A stretch of DNA of 27,109 nucleotides from Deltaproteobacteria bacterium. GTDB lineage: Bacteria > Desulfobacterota > Desulfobacteria > Desulfobacterales > JAFDCJ01. Location: NCBI GenBank assembly GCA_024277475.1, contig JAJRVC010000355.1, positions 1 through 27,109 on the forward strand, read 5' to 3'. A program made the position numbers and the translations under genes. The notes below the pieces were generated by a model, which saw nothing but the letters and a program-made list of their open reading frames with translations, did not search any database and was not told the origin of the DNA. Below, in pieces: positions 1 to 7,459 of the stretch (the stretch's first letter is position 1; every line of letters starts with the position of its first letter).

Positions 1-415
1 AGTCAAGTACAAGGTCACCATCCTGTTTGCCTCCCATATTCATGCGTACTACAATTACAAGCCTCATGGGCTGCATACGGTTATTACCGGTGGTGCCGGC
101 GCAGAGCTGGTCGGCAAAGATCCTGAACATCGTTTTTACCATTACGTGAAAGTTTCGGTATCCGGACGCGGGGTTCAGACCGAGGTGGTCAAAATCAACC
201 TGAAGTCCCCCACCGCGGGGCTGAAAAGATATTTTAATCTCGCCGCATTGTATGCATTGACGCTTGGCAAAATTTATTTCAAATATATCATCCTGGGTTT
301 GTTTATTCTGGTCCTGAGCGTTGACGCTTTTTTGGAATTTTTGTTCCGGAAAAAGCAGCGCCGCAATGGTGATATCTTGCCCCCCGGGGCAGAAAGCGAT
401 CAGACCGGCCGTTAA
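1..415 (+). CDS. Metallophosphoesterase, C-terminal part (5' end outside the window)
   Basis: The reading frame is open from base 2 to a TAA at 413-415, so only the last 137 residues are seen. They contain FASHIHAYY followed by HTVITGGAGAEL and HYVKVSVSG, the usual end of calcineurin-like metallophosphoesterases. There the GHxH-type motif gives metal ligands and a TGGAG turn follows; here the first Gly of GHxH is a Ser. After the catalytic domain comes one hydrophobic helix (IILGLFILVLSVDAFLEFLF) and a basic tail, so the protein is probably membrane-anchored by its C-terminus. The substrate cannot be told from this part. It precedes the small Cys-cluster gene by 40 bases on the same strand and may be co-transcribed with it. 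Confidence 0.75.
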   Translation, partial: VKYKVTILFASHIHAYYNYKPHGLHTVITGGAGAELVGKDPEHRFYHYVKVSVSGRGVQTEVVKINLKSPTAGLKRYFNLAALYALTLGKIYFKYIILGLFILVLSVDAFLEFLFRKKQRRNGDILPPGAESDQTGR

Positions 416-455
416 AATGGAGTTGCAGCACACAGAAATTGAGGGAGAAAAATAA

Positions 456-863
456 ATGAATCACGTGACCTTCAGAACCATGCCGGGTGCTTTTGACCAT
501 TGGGTCTTTCCCCTGGTACGGTTTTTGCGAAAATCGCGTTTTGTGCTTCACCTGGCCGGAAAATTCAGACGAATGTACCTGGTGTACTTCAAAAAAAACT
601 ATGTGCATCGGCAACTGGCGGTCAGAAAAGGAAAATGCTGCCAATGTGGTACCTGCTGCAACCTGCTTTTTACCTGTCCCATGCTGGCCCGTGGGGGCTG
701 GTGCCTGGTTTACGGGAAGTGCCGCCCCCAGGTCTGCAAGATTTTTCCTATCAACCAAAAAGATATCGATGAAGTGGTGGCCTGCGGCAGTCAATGTGGA
801 TATCACTTCAGTCAAAACCTGATGACAACCAAAGTGAAACGAAAAAACGGATCGTCTCTGTAG
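456..863 (+). CDS. Small YkgJ-type Cys-cluster protein (putative Zn/Fe-binding)
   Basis: 135 residues. The core is CCQCGTCCNLLFTCPML, a CxxCxxCC signature of the YkgJ/UPF0153 family of putative zinc- or iron-chelating proteins, followed by further Cys residues in YGKCRPQVCKIFP and ACGSQCGYHF. That makes about ten Cys in the second half, enough for one or two metal sites. The N-terminal half is basic and lacks a signal peptide. The start is supported by GGGAG upstream of ATG. Function in this family is not established. A clear paralogue lies at 23835-24218 on the other strand, sharing the core, the CRPQ(V/A)CK(I/R)FPI segment and the (N/D)Q(K/R)DIDEV stretch. Stop is TAG. Confidence 0.8.
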   Translation: MNHVTFRTMPGAFDHWVFPLVRFLRKSRFVLHLAGKFRRMYLVYFKKNYVHRQLAVRKGKCCQCGTCCNLLFTCPMLARGGWCLVYGKCRPQVCKIFPINQKDIDEVVACGSQCGYHFSQNLMTTKVKRKNGSSL

Positions 864-879
864 TCCTGCGGAGCAAAAC

Positions 880-999
880 GTGCAGCAATTTGCCAATTCC
901 ATTTTTACCGCCGTCAGCCACTATAGCATACTGGCGTATGCCCTTGTTTTCAGTGTCGCCTTTCTGGAGTCTTTTGCATGTATAAAGCAATCTGGCTGA
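880..999 (+). pseudogene. DedA-family N-terminal remnant
   Basis: A GTG start preceded by CGGAG opens a 39-codon frame ending in TGA. The peptide contains SHYSILAYALVFSVAFLESF, which matches the start of DedA-family membrane proteins, where a short amphipathic segment leads into an AYALVFxxAxxES helix. The expected continuation (an IGLxxPGTT-like segment and further helices) is missing in all three frames, so this looks like a gene truncated by deletion rather than a functional protein. It sits between the Cys-cluster gene and an ArnT-like gene. A chance hydrophobic peptide cannot be excluded. Confidence 0.5.
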
Positions 1000-1157
1000 G
1001 CATCAACCGATCTTTTTGCCGGTGTGCGGGCCGGTATAAGTTAGGCGCATCACAGGCCCTATCCCAGACAAAAACATTAATGAAAAACCTTTACTGCAGG
1101 TTCCGGTTGCAGATAAAAGACGTTCAGACACATTTTTTAATTTGGGAGAAACTTTGT

Positions 1158-1304
1158 ATGTCCTGGATCAGAGCCAGAGGCCTTCAAATATCGCCAAAAT
1201 TCAAGTGGACCCTATATACCGGCATTGTAATTCTTTTCCTGGCCGCCGCTTATTTCATCTACATGGATAAATTTTTTGCAGAATGGCAATCGCAACAAGT
1301 ATAG
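1158..1304 (+). CDS. Small single-helix membrane protein (48 aa)
   Basis: An ATG with a good GGGAGA Shine-Dalgarno eight bases upstream starts a 48-residue peptide. It has a basic N-terminus (MSWIRARGLQISPKFKW), one transmembrane helix (TLYTGIVILFLAAAYFIYM) and a short polar tail. By the positive-inside rule the N-terminus would be cytoplasmic. The frame stays open 60 codons further upstream to an ATG at 978, but that extension has no ribosome site and an unnatural composition. The gene ends 18 bases before the ArnT-like gene, so it may be an accessory subunit or leader gene of that operon. No family recognised. Confidence 0.5.
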   Translation: MSWIRARGLQISPKFKWTLYTGIVILFLAAAYFIYMDKFFAEWQSQQV

Positions 1305-1322
1305 TTAAAATAGGGAGTCCCC

Positions 1323-2153
1323 ATGGAAAAAATTGTTAACCGGCATCCGATCATTTTTATCATTTTGTTATGGCTTCTTTTTGTGGTGCTGCCTATCGGC
1401 AACCGGGGCCTGTGGTCACCGGATGAACCGCGCTACCTGCAGGTGGCCTGGGAGATGTCGCATGCCAAATCCTACCTGGTTCCCATCATGAATGGGGAAA
1501 TTTACGCGGAAAAACCGCCCCTTTTTTTCTGGTTGACGATTTTGGCTTCAAAAGCTTTTTCCTTTGAAACGGCCAGCCGGTGGGTGTCGGCCTTTGCCAG
1601 CCTTGGCATCTTGCTGTTGACCTATTTACTGGGCGCCATGAGCGGCGACAAAAAAATCGGCCTGACCGCTGCCCTGATCCTGATGACCTCCAGCCTGTTT
1701 ACCCTCTTAATGACCACCGGCAACATCGATACCACGCTGACGTTTTTTACCACCCTGAGCCTGTTCTTTTTTTTCAAATGGGACACGCAGCAAAAAGCAA
1801 AATTTTTAATTCTTGCCTATAGCGCCTGCGGGATCGGCATCCTTGCCAAGGGTCCGGTTGCATTGATAGTCCCCTGGCTGACTTTCGGCATCTGGGAAAT
1901 CATCAAACATTTGCGGCATGAAAAAGCGTCGTTTGCGCACCTGGCCTGGGGGCCCCTGATCGCGCTGGTCATTGCTGCGCTATGGGTCATTCCGGCCTGT
2001 ATTGCCGGCGGTAAAGAATATACTCGCACTATTTTATTTCAGCAGCAATTCGGCCGTGCCATAAAAACCCACCATCATCGACGATCCTTTTTTTATTATT
2101 TTTTAAATTTCCCGCCCAACGCCTTGCCCTGGTTTATCGCCCTGCTGGGGTAG
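1323..2153 (+). CDS. GT39 (ArnT-like) glycosyltransferase, N-terminal half before an in-frame TAG
   Basis: Starts at ATG with GGGAG five bases upstream. Residues 29-45 (RGLWSPDEPRYLQVAWEM) carry the first-periplasmic-loop Asp-Glu motif of the ArnT/PMT superfamily, followed by AEKPPLFFW, equivalent to the KPPLxYW motif. Several transmembrane helices follow. The family uses undecaprenyl-phosphate sugars as donors and modifies lipid A or other periplasmic acceptors. The frame stops at a TAG at 2151-2153, and the next codons in the same frame continue the family sequence (the entry at 2160). The full product would be about 540 residues, normal for the family. Single-base change of a Trp codon (TGG to TAG) is the simplest explanation; a recoded or readthrough stop is possible but less likely. 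Confidence 0.8.
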   Translation: MEKIVNRHPIIFIILLWLLFVVLPIGNRGLWSPDEPRYLQVAWEMSHAKSYLVPIMNGEIYAEKPPLFFWLTILASKAFSFETASRWVSAFASLGILLLTYLLGAMSGDKKIGLTAALILMTSSLFTLLMTTGNIDTTLTFFTTLSLFFFFKWDTQQKAKFLILAYSACGIGILAKGPVALIVPWLTFGIWEIIKHLRHEKASFAHLAWGPLIALVIAALWVIPACIAGGKEYTRTILFQQQFGRAIKTHHHRRSFFYYFLNFPPNALPWFIALLG

Positions 2154-2159
2154 TTTTCG

Positions 2160-2945
2160 GTGATAAAGAAAATCATCAAGGACAAACACCGGGCGTTGCT
2201 GCTATTTGGTTTATGGTTTTGCACGACCTTCGTATTTTTCACCTTTATCTCGGGCAAACGCGAACGTTACCTGCTGCCGCTTTTCCCGGTATTCAGTCTG
2301 GTGATGGCCCATATTGTGGCCATATGGACCACCCGTCGGGACACCACGCTCTGGCTGCGCATCTGTGCCATCCTGATCCTGGCCATTTTTCTGCTGCTGC
2401 TGATTTTTCCGGCGGTGGCCCCCTTTTTAAAAAGCAAATTCCCGGTATTGGCCATCTTTCCGTTTACCATTGGCGACTGGCGACTGTGGGGTCTGTACGG
2501 GCTGGGAATTCTGGCCGCTGTCCTCATCCGGCAGGCGCTAAAACAGTTGCAAGCAAAACAGCACCGGACGGCCTGCAACCTGATCGCCCTGACCCTGCTG
2601 ACAGCCTTCGGGATCCTGCAGCTGTATTATATATCCCATATAGACCGGGTAAAATCAGCCCGGCACGCTTCCGAGACAATTGAGTCCATCCTGCCTGCCG
2701 GCGGTTCCATCGCCTTTTACGGCCGGCGATTTGACAACGGGTGGAATTTTTACTTGAAGCGTGCCAAAATTCCCGTGGTCACCGATGAGCAGATAAAAAA
2801 ACACCTGCCGCGCTACGATCTGATTATTTTACGAAAGAAGCACCTGGAAAGGCTGGAAAAAGTCATGCCGCTGACCCGTTACAAAATTGCGGCCATTGAA
2901 CCGGTGGGCAGCAAAAAATTTGTGCTGCTCAAATTCAAGCCTTAA
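2160..2945 (+). CDS. GT39 (ArnT-like) glycosyltransferase, C-terminal half after the in-frame TAG
   Basis: Same reading frame as 1323-2153, separated only by TAG and two sense codons; the GTG at 2160 has no ribosome site, so independent translation is doubtful. The sequence contains FISGKRERYLLPLFPVFSLV, matching the conserved (K)xxRYLLPxxP segment of the GT39 C-terminal membrane region. Several hydrophobic helices follow, then a soluble C-terminal domain (FYGRRFDNGWNFYLKR, then VVTDEQIKKHLPRYDLIILRKK) of the kind seen in ArnT relatives. It ends in TAA that overlaps an upstream ATG of the response regulator gene. The two halves most likely form one gene inactivated, or nearly so, by a nonsense change. 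Confidence 0.75.
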   Translation: MIKKIIKDKHRALLLFGLWFCTTFVFFTFISGKRERYLLPLFPVFSLVMAHIVAIWTTRRDTTLWLRICAILILAIFLLLLIFPAVAPFLKSKFPVLAIFPFTIGDWRLWGLYGLGILAAVLIRQALKQLQAKQHRTACNLIALTLLTAFGILQLYYISHIDRVKSARHASETIESILPAGGSIAFYGRRFDNGWNFYLKRAKIPVVTDEQIKKHLPRYDLIILRKKHLERLEKVMPLTRYKIAAIEPVGSKKFVLLKFKP

Positions 2946-2956
2946 TGGAGGCCTCC

Positions 2957-3643
2957 ATGAGAATTTTACTGGTAGATGATGAACCGGAGCTGTTATCGCA
3001 GCTTCAGCAGATCCTTGCCCGTCAGAAGTACGATGTGGATACGGCCGCCGATGGTGAAGCAGCGCTGGACCGGGTATTTGACGGGACCTATGACCTGATT
3101 CTGCTCGACATCATGCTCCCCAAAATCGATGGGCTGTCTGTTTTAAAAGAAATCCGGCGGGCAAAAATCAGCATCCCGGTGATCATGCTGACGGCCAGAG
3201 GCGCGGTGGAGGACAAAATCAAAGGACTTGACTACGGTGCCGATGATTACCTGGCCAAACCCTTTTCCATGGCGGAACTGCTGGCCCGAATACGCTCGGT
3301 GCTCAGGCGCACCGGGGAGTCCGGCGAAGCGGCCTTAACGGTTGCAAATATCACATTGGACACCAAACTGCGGGAAGTTCGCAACCAGGACCGGAAGGTG
3401 GAACTGACCCCCAAAGAATTTTCGATCCTTGAATTTCTTTTATACAACAAAAACCGGGCGGTTTCGCGCTTTACCCTGGCCGAACATGTCTGGGGCGATG
3501 AGTTTGACCCTTTTACCATGTCAAATTTTATCGACGTTCATATCAAAAACCTGCGGCGTAAACTCGGTGATGCCGGCGGCGGCAAATCAATCATCCGGAC
3601 CATTCGTGGCATCGGGTTTATCATAGAGGACAGCCGCCCATGA
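2957..3643 (+). CDS. OmpR/PhoB-family response regulator
   Basis: 228 residues from MRILLVDDE. The start at 2957 is preferred over an ATG four codons upstream because GGAGG (2947-2951) is correctly spaced for it and the receiver fold begins at once. Receiver landmarks are Asp7/Asp8, the phosphorylation site Asp51 (LILLDIMLP), Thr79 and Lys101 (KPF). The C-terminal winged helix shows VELTPKEFSILEFLL and the HIKNLRRKLG recognition helix, ending RTIRGIGFII. It should bind direct repeats as a phosphorylated dimer. It overlaps the following kinase gene by ATGA and lies directly behind the interrupted GT39 gene, suggesting a PmrAB-like sensor operon for envelope modification. The signal and regulon are not visible. 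Confidence 0.9.
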   Translation: MRILLVDDEPELLSQLQQILARQKYDVDTAADGEAALDRVFDGTYDLILLDIMLPKIDGLSVLKEIRRAKISIPVIMLTARGAVEDKIKGLDYGADDYLAKPFSMAELLARIRSVLRRTGESGEAALTVANITLDTKLREVRNQDRKVELTPKEFSILEFLLYNKNRAVSRFTLAEHVWGDEFDPFTMSNFIDVHIKNLRRKLGDAGGGKSIIRTIRGIGFIIEDSRP

Positions 3644-5022
3644 AAATCCGCTATAAAATCAGTTTATGGATTACCGCAACCGGCTTTTTGGCCGGCCTGC
3701 TCTTTTCGATCATCGTTTTTTATGAAATGCTCGAACAGCCCTACCGCCTGATCGACAGCGAGCTGGATACCGTCGCCCGCATGGTGGCGCACCTGACCGA
3801 TTCAACCCGCCAACGTAAGGCGGACCTGCCGGCCGAAACGCTGCCGGTAGAGCCGCACAAATATTGGATTAAATTATTCGATGATCACTTAAACGTTCTA
3901 TTCCAAAGTGCACTGACGGCCTACACCGAGCTTCCCCTGTACAATAAAAAGAAACACGGCTACATCGTCCGAACAATCATTCCCAAAGACCGCATTAACC
4001 TGGAACAGGATGCCCGCAACGAGGTGACGTTTAGAGTCAAAACTTCAAGGATTACGGTGAAAAGCAGGCCATATCTTATCCAGATCGGAAAACCAATTGA
4101 AAAACTGGACGAAGAAACCATTGATCTCGTTCAAGGAATGGTTACCGGCCTGGCGGCTGCCTTGCTGCTGCTGCTGGGCCTCAGTTACATGGCAGCCGGC
4201 AAGATATTAAAGCCGGTCAGCATCATAAACCGAAGGGTTCGGGAAATAAACGAGAAATCATTGAACCAGCGGATACCGACCGGCAAAAACCATGATGAGC
4301 TCTACGAACTTTCTGATTCCTTAAACCGCATGTTTGATCGGCTGCAATACTCCTTTGATAAGCAGAAACAGTTTATCGCTGATGCGGCCCACGAGCTGAA
4401 AAGCCCCGTCACGCTGCTGCTGCTGTCCCTGGAAGAGGCCGTGCAACGCCCGGATTTGCCGCAAGCGTTTAAATACCGGCTGATACGGCAAACCGACGTC
4501 CTGCGCCGCATGGGCCGACTGGTGAAAAATTTGCTGGATCTTTCGGCGCTGGAGTTGAAAGAAACCCTGAATTTTCAAAGATTCAATCTGTCGGATCTGG
4601 TAAAATCGGTTTTTGCCGAATATGAGGTAATTTTTGCCACCCAGAGCATCGAAGTCACGGTGAAGATGGCCCCGGCGCTCGAAATTACAGGCGACCGGGA
4701 TGCCCTGCAACGGGTACTGATCAACCTGGTGGACAATGCGGTCAAATACAACCGGCAAGGGGGACAGATAAAACTTGAGGTGTCACAGGAAAACAACGCA
4801 ACCCGCATCTCGCTGTTCAACACCGGAGCGGGCATCCCCCGGGCGGATATCGACCGCGTGTTTGAGCAGTTTTACCGGGTGGAAAAATCGCGGTCATCCC
4901 AATACGGCGGGTCGGGTCTCGGGTTGACTATCGTACGCCGGATTATCGAACTTCACGGCGGCCGTGTGAACATTGAAAGCGAACCGGGTGCCTGGACGCG
5001 GGTTGATGTCGTCATCATTTAG
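3640..5022 (+). CDS. Membrane sensor histidine kinase (HAMP-HisKA-HATPase)
   Basis: 460 residues. Transmembrane helix about 9-29, an extracytoplasmic sensor region about 30-160, a second helix about 165-186, HAMP about 187-240. The HisKA phospho-acceptor is His251 in FIADAAHELKSPV. The ATPase domain shows the N box (LINLVDNAVKYN, Asn366), an F box (VFEQFYRVEKS) and the G2 box GGSGLGL at 423-429. In the G1 box, NTGAGIP (394-400), the usual leading Asp is Asn, which also occurs in other heavy-metal/antimicrobial-type sensor kinases. Cognate partner of the regulator encoded just upstream (4-bp overlap). Ends in TAG. The ligand is unknown; the ArnT-like gene in the same run suggests an envelope-stress cue. 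Confidence 0.9.
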   Translation: MKIRYKISLWITATGFLAGLLFSIIVFYEMLEQPYRLIDSELDTVARMVAHLTDSTRQRKADLPAETLPVEPHKYWIKLFDDHLNVLFQSALTAYTELPLYNKKKHGYIVRTIIPKDRINLEQDARNEVTFRVKTSRITVKSRPYLIQIGKPIEKLDEETIDLVQGMVTGLAAALLLLLGLSYMAAGKILKPVSIINRRVREINEKSLNQRIPTGKNHDELYELSDSLNRMFDRLQYSFDKQKQFIADAAHELKSPVTLLLLSLEEAVQRPDLPQAFKYRLIRQTDVLRRMGRLVKNLLDLSALELKETLNFQRFNLSDLVKSVFAEYEVIFATQSIEVTVKMAPALEITGDRDALQRVLINLVDNAVKYNRQGGQIKLEVSQENNATRISLFNTGAGIPRADIDRVFEQFYRVEKSRSSQYGGSGLGLTIVRRIIELHGGRVNIESEPGAWTRVDVVII

Positions 5023-5075
5023 AAGCTCGGTGAAGTTGTCCGAACAGCCTATCCGCTGTCGCACTAGCTTATGGA

Positions 5076-5103
5076 CAACCCTTAGGGTTGCAACCCTTTT
5101 TTT
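5076..5103 (+). terminator. Possible intrinsic terminator after the HK gene
   Basis: CAACCC-TTA-GGGTTG can fold as a 6-bp stem with a 3-base loop (5076-5090). A second CAACCC and a run of seven T (5097-5103) follow. The T-run does not directly follow the stem, so the match to a Rho-independent terminator is imperfect. It overlaps the 3' end of the convergent LptF-like gene. A larger inverted pair (GTTGTCC 5035-5041 and GGACAAC 5073-5079) could add structure. Confidence 0.25.
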
Positions 5104-5963
5104 ACGGTGCTGTGCTGGAAAACTTCCCCCGACTTCCATAGCAAAACCAGTATAAATCCCGCCATGAACCCCTGGATCCACCAGATTTTCGGGACAGCAG
5201 GCAACACCCCTTTTTCCACCCAGCTTCTGACGACAACAAGAATATTATAATAAACCGCAAAAATTAAAACAGCAGCCACCAGTTTGACGTATTTTCCCCG
5301 GCGCGGCGTGGTTCGGCTCAAGGGAACGGCAAGTAAGGCCAAAAGAATGGTGGTAAACGGCGTGGACAGACGCCAATGCAATTCCGCCACGTCCTCAAGT
5401 TTATGAGAATCGGCCAGGTGCCGGATGGAGGCCGTCTTGCGCCGGTATCTCAGCGGAACCGATGCCGTGGGCGACAACAAATAGGTCGCCTTATCAAATC
5501 GGATGGTTTTAGCTTCTTGCCCGCTGCGGGTAAACTCGTAAACATACCCGTTTTTCAACAGCAATACCCGTCTGCCGGTCCCTGACTCGGTTCGCTGGTA
5601 AACCTGATTGGCAAAAATGACCTGCTGGTTCTGATTTTCTTTTTTGCGAATGAAAACTTTTTCGACCCGGTTGTGCTTGTGATCTACTTTTCCAGCAAAA
5701 ATAACAAGATGGGCGGACTCGATTTCATAAAAATTGCCGGCTTCCATGCGGGAAATGTCGAAGTCATTTTTGGCCTGTGCTTTCAATCCGTAAACTTTTT
5801 TATAGGCCCACGGCCGGACGAAAATCGACAACGCCGCGACCAGCATAGTGATAATCAAGGCAAAGCCAAAAACGGCTCTCAATATCCGGGCACCTCCAAT
5901 TCCACACGATGACAGCGCAATCATTTCGGAATCCCGGTGCATGCGCCCGAGCGCAATCACCAC
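5082..5963 (-). CDS. lptF: LptF/LptG-family lipopolysaccharide permease, N-terminus disrupted
   Basis: 293 residues. The protein starts in the middle of the family's second transmembrane helix (VVIALGRMHRDSEMIALSSCG), followed by helix 3, a beta-rich periplasmic domain of about 140 residues, and two or three C-terminal helices beginning HWRLSTPFTTILLALLAVPLSRTTPRRGKY, which is typical of LptF. In the family this permease pairs with LptG and LptB to extract LPS from the inner membrane. The normal N-terminal 60-70 residues (helix 1 and start of helix 2) are absent. The preceding frame (6126 down to about 5975, containing a hydrophobic NAALFLLGASVMVI stretch) is shifted and separated by a TGA. 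No lptG neighbour is seen. Either a pseudogene or a sequencing/assembly frameshift. Confidence 0.75.
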   Translation of the reverse strand: MVIALGRMHRDSEMIALSSCGIGGARILRAVFGFALIITMLVAALSIFVRPWAYKKVYGLKAQAKNDFDISRMEAGNFYEIESAHLVIFAGKVDHKHNRVEKVFIRKKENQNQQVIFANQVYQRTESGTGRRVLLLKNGYVYEFTRSGQEAKTIRFDKATYLLSPTASVPLRYRRKTASIRHLADSHKLEDVAELHWRLSTPFTTILLALLAVPLSRTTPRRGKYVKLVAAVLIFAVYYNILVVVRSWVEKGVLPAVPKIWWIQGFMAGFILVLLWKSGEVFQHSTVKKGLQP

Positions 5964-6203
5964 GGAAAAATACAGGTATAACCATCACAGAAGCGCCCAG
6001 CAGGAAAAGGGCGGCGTTCAGCCGGCGGCGATTTTTTGATACGAACTCACAAAAAAGGGCTTTGATGTCGAAGAATCCTATTTTTTCTTGCCGGGCTTTC
6101 ATCATGTCGCTTTTCCCTGAATTCACCTCAGTGTTAAGGACCAGGCGGGCGGGTCATGAATCCAACCGCGCCCGCCGATCCGGTGACCGACCCGCTATTC
6201 CGG

Positions 6204-7250
6204 TTAAGGTGTTACCGAAATAAGTTCCACCCGCTCGCCGGTATCGGGATTTTCTTCGAGGACACAGCCGACGCCTGGAACGTAATACTTGTATTCAAAG
6301 ACATCCGGCTCGATGGGAGTAAAGTCTTTCGTTTTCAGCACATCATCACTCCATTTTCCTGCCGGCACGGCCACCGCCGCCTCATTGCGGCTGATGACTG
6401 CGGACAAATCTTCGGCATCGCCCAGGGCAAATTCCTGGCGGTAAATGTCATCCGGCTGGGGATCGGATTCCACGAGAATCCCCGGCTTGGAAAAGTCTTT
6501 ACCGGCCGTCCAGGAACCTTCGATGCCCACCAGTTCGCCGTCTTCGAATTCCTGGGCGATCTCACCCATGTACCAGACGTTGCCGTCCAAGTCTTGGGCA
6601 TACCAGTCTTTGGTGTCCTCGATCACCTCGTGGGTTTCTGCGTCGGTCACTACGTCACTGACAACGATGCAATTGAAGAAATCGCCTGATTCTGCCGGAT
6701 ACTCGATTAGTTTGGTCTCGCTGAGGACTTCCACCCTGATATTTTCGATAACCGTTCCTCCGGCATCACCGGCTTCATAATTCCATACGGTTCCCGGTAC
6801 CAGCGTGAAGTATGGATTTGCTGTGTCACTGGTTATTGTAAGCGGATCAACAAAATCGTCCGGATCCAACTGCGGATCATAGGCGGCCTGGCCCAACTCC
6901 TGGCAAACCTCCAGCCGCGCTTCCTTTTGATCCCGGCACTCTCCCCTGGCGTCTTTCCAGTCAGCCTTGGCATCATCGAGGCAGTCGGTGCGCTCATCTG
7001 CAACCGACAGGTTTATGCAGTTTCCCACCGCGATCGAGTAATCATCCGCTATTTCGTTTTGACAGGCCTTGAAAGCTACCCGGGCGGTTGCATCGCAGAT
7101 TTTCTTGCCTTTTTTCTTGGCCAGCGCCTGGCTGCTGCCCATATCGAGCAAGCCGGGGCCCAGAACGACAACGAACAATATCACGCAAAAAGCCACGGTC
7201 ACTCTAAATATGAAACTTCCGGATTTTTCTTCAACGCGTTGAAAAAACAT
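6204..7250 (-). CDS. Secreted or membrane-anchored protein of unknown function with a Cys-rich N-terminus
   Basis: 348 residues, ATG preceded by a strong AAAGGAGG site. A hydrophobic segment at about 14-36 and an SSQALA site near residue 44 suggest a signal peptide. Residues 50-120 are charged, helical, and carry six regularly spaced Cys (52, 63, 78, 90, 105, 116), likely disulfides in the periplasm. From residue 145 (NPYFTLVPGTVWNYEAG) onward the sequence is beta-rich, with EDTKDWYAQDLDGNVWYMGE, GSWTAGKDFSKPGI and IYRQEFALGDAED. I recognise this as a recurring hypothetical secreted domain in environmental bacteria, with no known activity. It stands alone, between the LptF-like gene and gene debris. 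Confidence 0.75.
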   Translation of the reverse strand: MFFQRVEEKSGSFIFRVTVAFCVILFVVVLGPGLLDMGSSQALAKKKGKKICDATARVAFKACQNEIADDYSIAVGNCINLSVADERTDCLDDAKADWKDARGECRDQKEARLEVCQELGQAAYDPQLDPDDFVDPLTITSDTANPYFTLVPGTVWNYEAGDAGGTVIENIRVEVLSETKLIEYPAESGDFFNCIVVSDVVTDAETHEVIEDTKDWYAQDLDGNVWYMGEIAQEFEDGELVGIEGSWTAGKDFSKPGILVESDPQPDDIYRQEFALGDAEDLSAVISRNEAAVAVPAGKWSDDVLKTKDFTPIEPDVFEYKYYVPGVGCVLEENPDTGERVELISVTP

Positions 7251-7276
7251 AACAACCTCCTTTCACGATAGTTTGG

Positions 7277-7323
7277 GGACGCTCCACAATTTAAAGCGTC
7301 CGGTTAAAAAAGACAGCGTCCGG
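7277..7323 (-). promoter_or_regulatory. Repeated hairpin-forming element in the leader of the 7250 gene
   Basis: GGACGCT (7277-7283) is the inverse complement of AGCGTCC, which occurs twice downstream, at 7295 and 7315, each followed by GG and spaced exactly 20 bases apart. GGACGCT can therefore pair with either copy (7-bp stem, loops of 11 or 31 bases). The element lies 27-73 bases upstream of the start codon of the secreted-protein gene. It could be an operator with two half-sites or two alternative leader hairpins. Confidence 0.3.
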
Positions 7324-7459
7324 CCCACGGTGGTCACCCAATAATGTTCCGTTTTCAATGGCTGTAGGCAGACGGCTTGCCGAAGACAATTGTGAGTATA
7401 CCCGACAAAGGTTACCGGAAGATTACACGGATATTATGATTTGAGAATGTAAACGCGGT

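Noticed and set aside
303..902. A 199-codon open frame on the - strand
   Set aside because: It is antisense to the metallophosphoesterase end and the Cys-cluster gene, both better supported.
2151..2153. Pyrrolysine recoding of TAG in the GT39 gene
   Set aside because: GT39 enzymes are not known pyrrolysine proteins, TAG ends several neighbouring genes, and no PYLIS-like structure or pyl gene is visible; nonsense mutation is simpler. Kept as a check under findings only.
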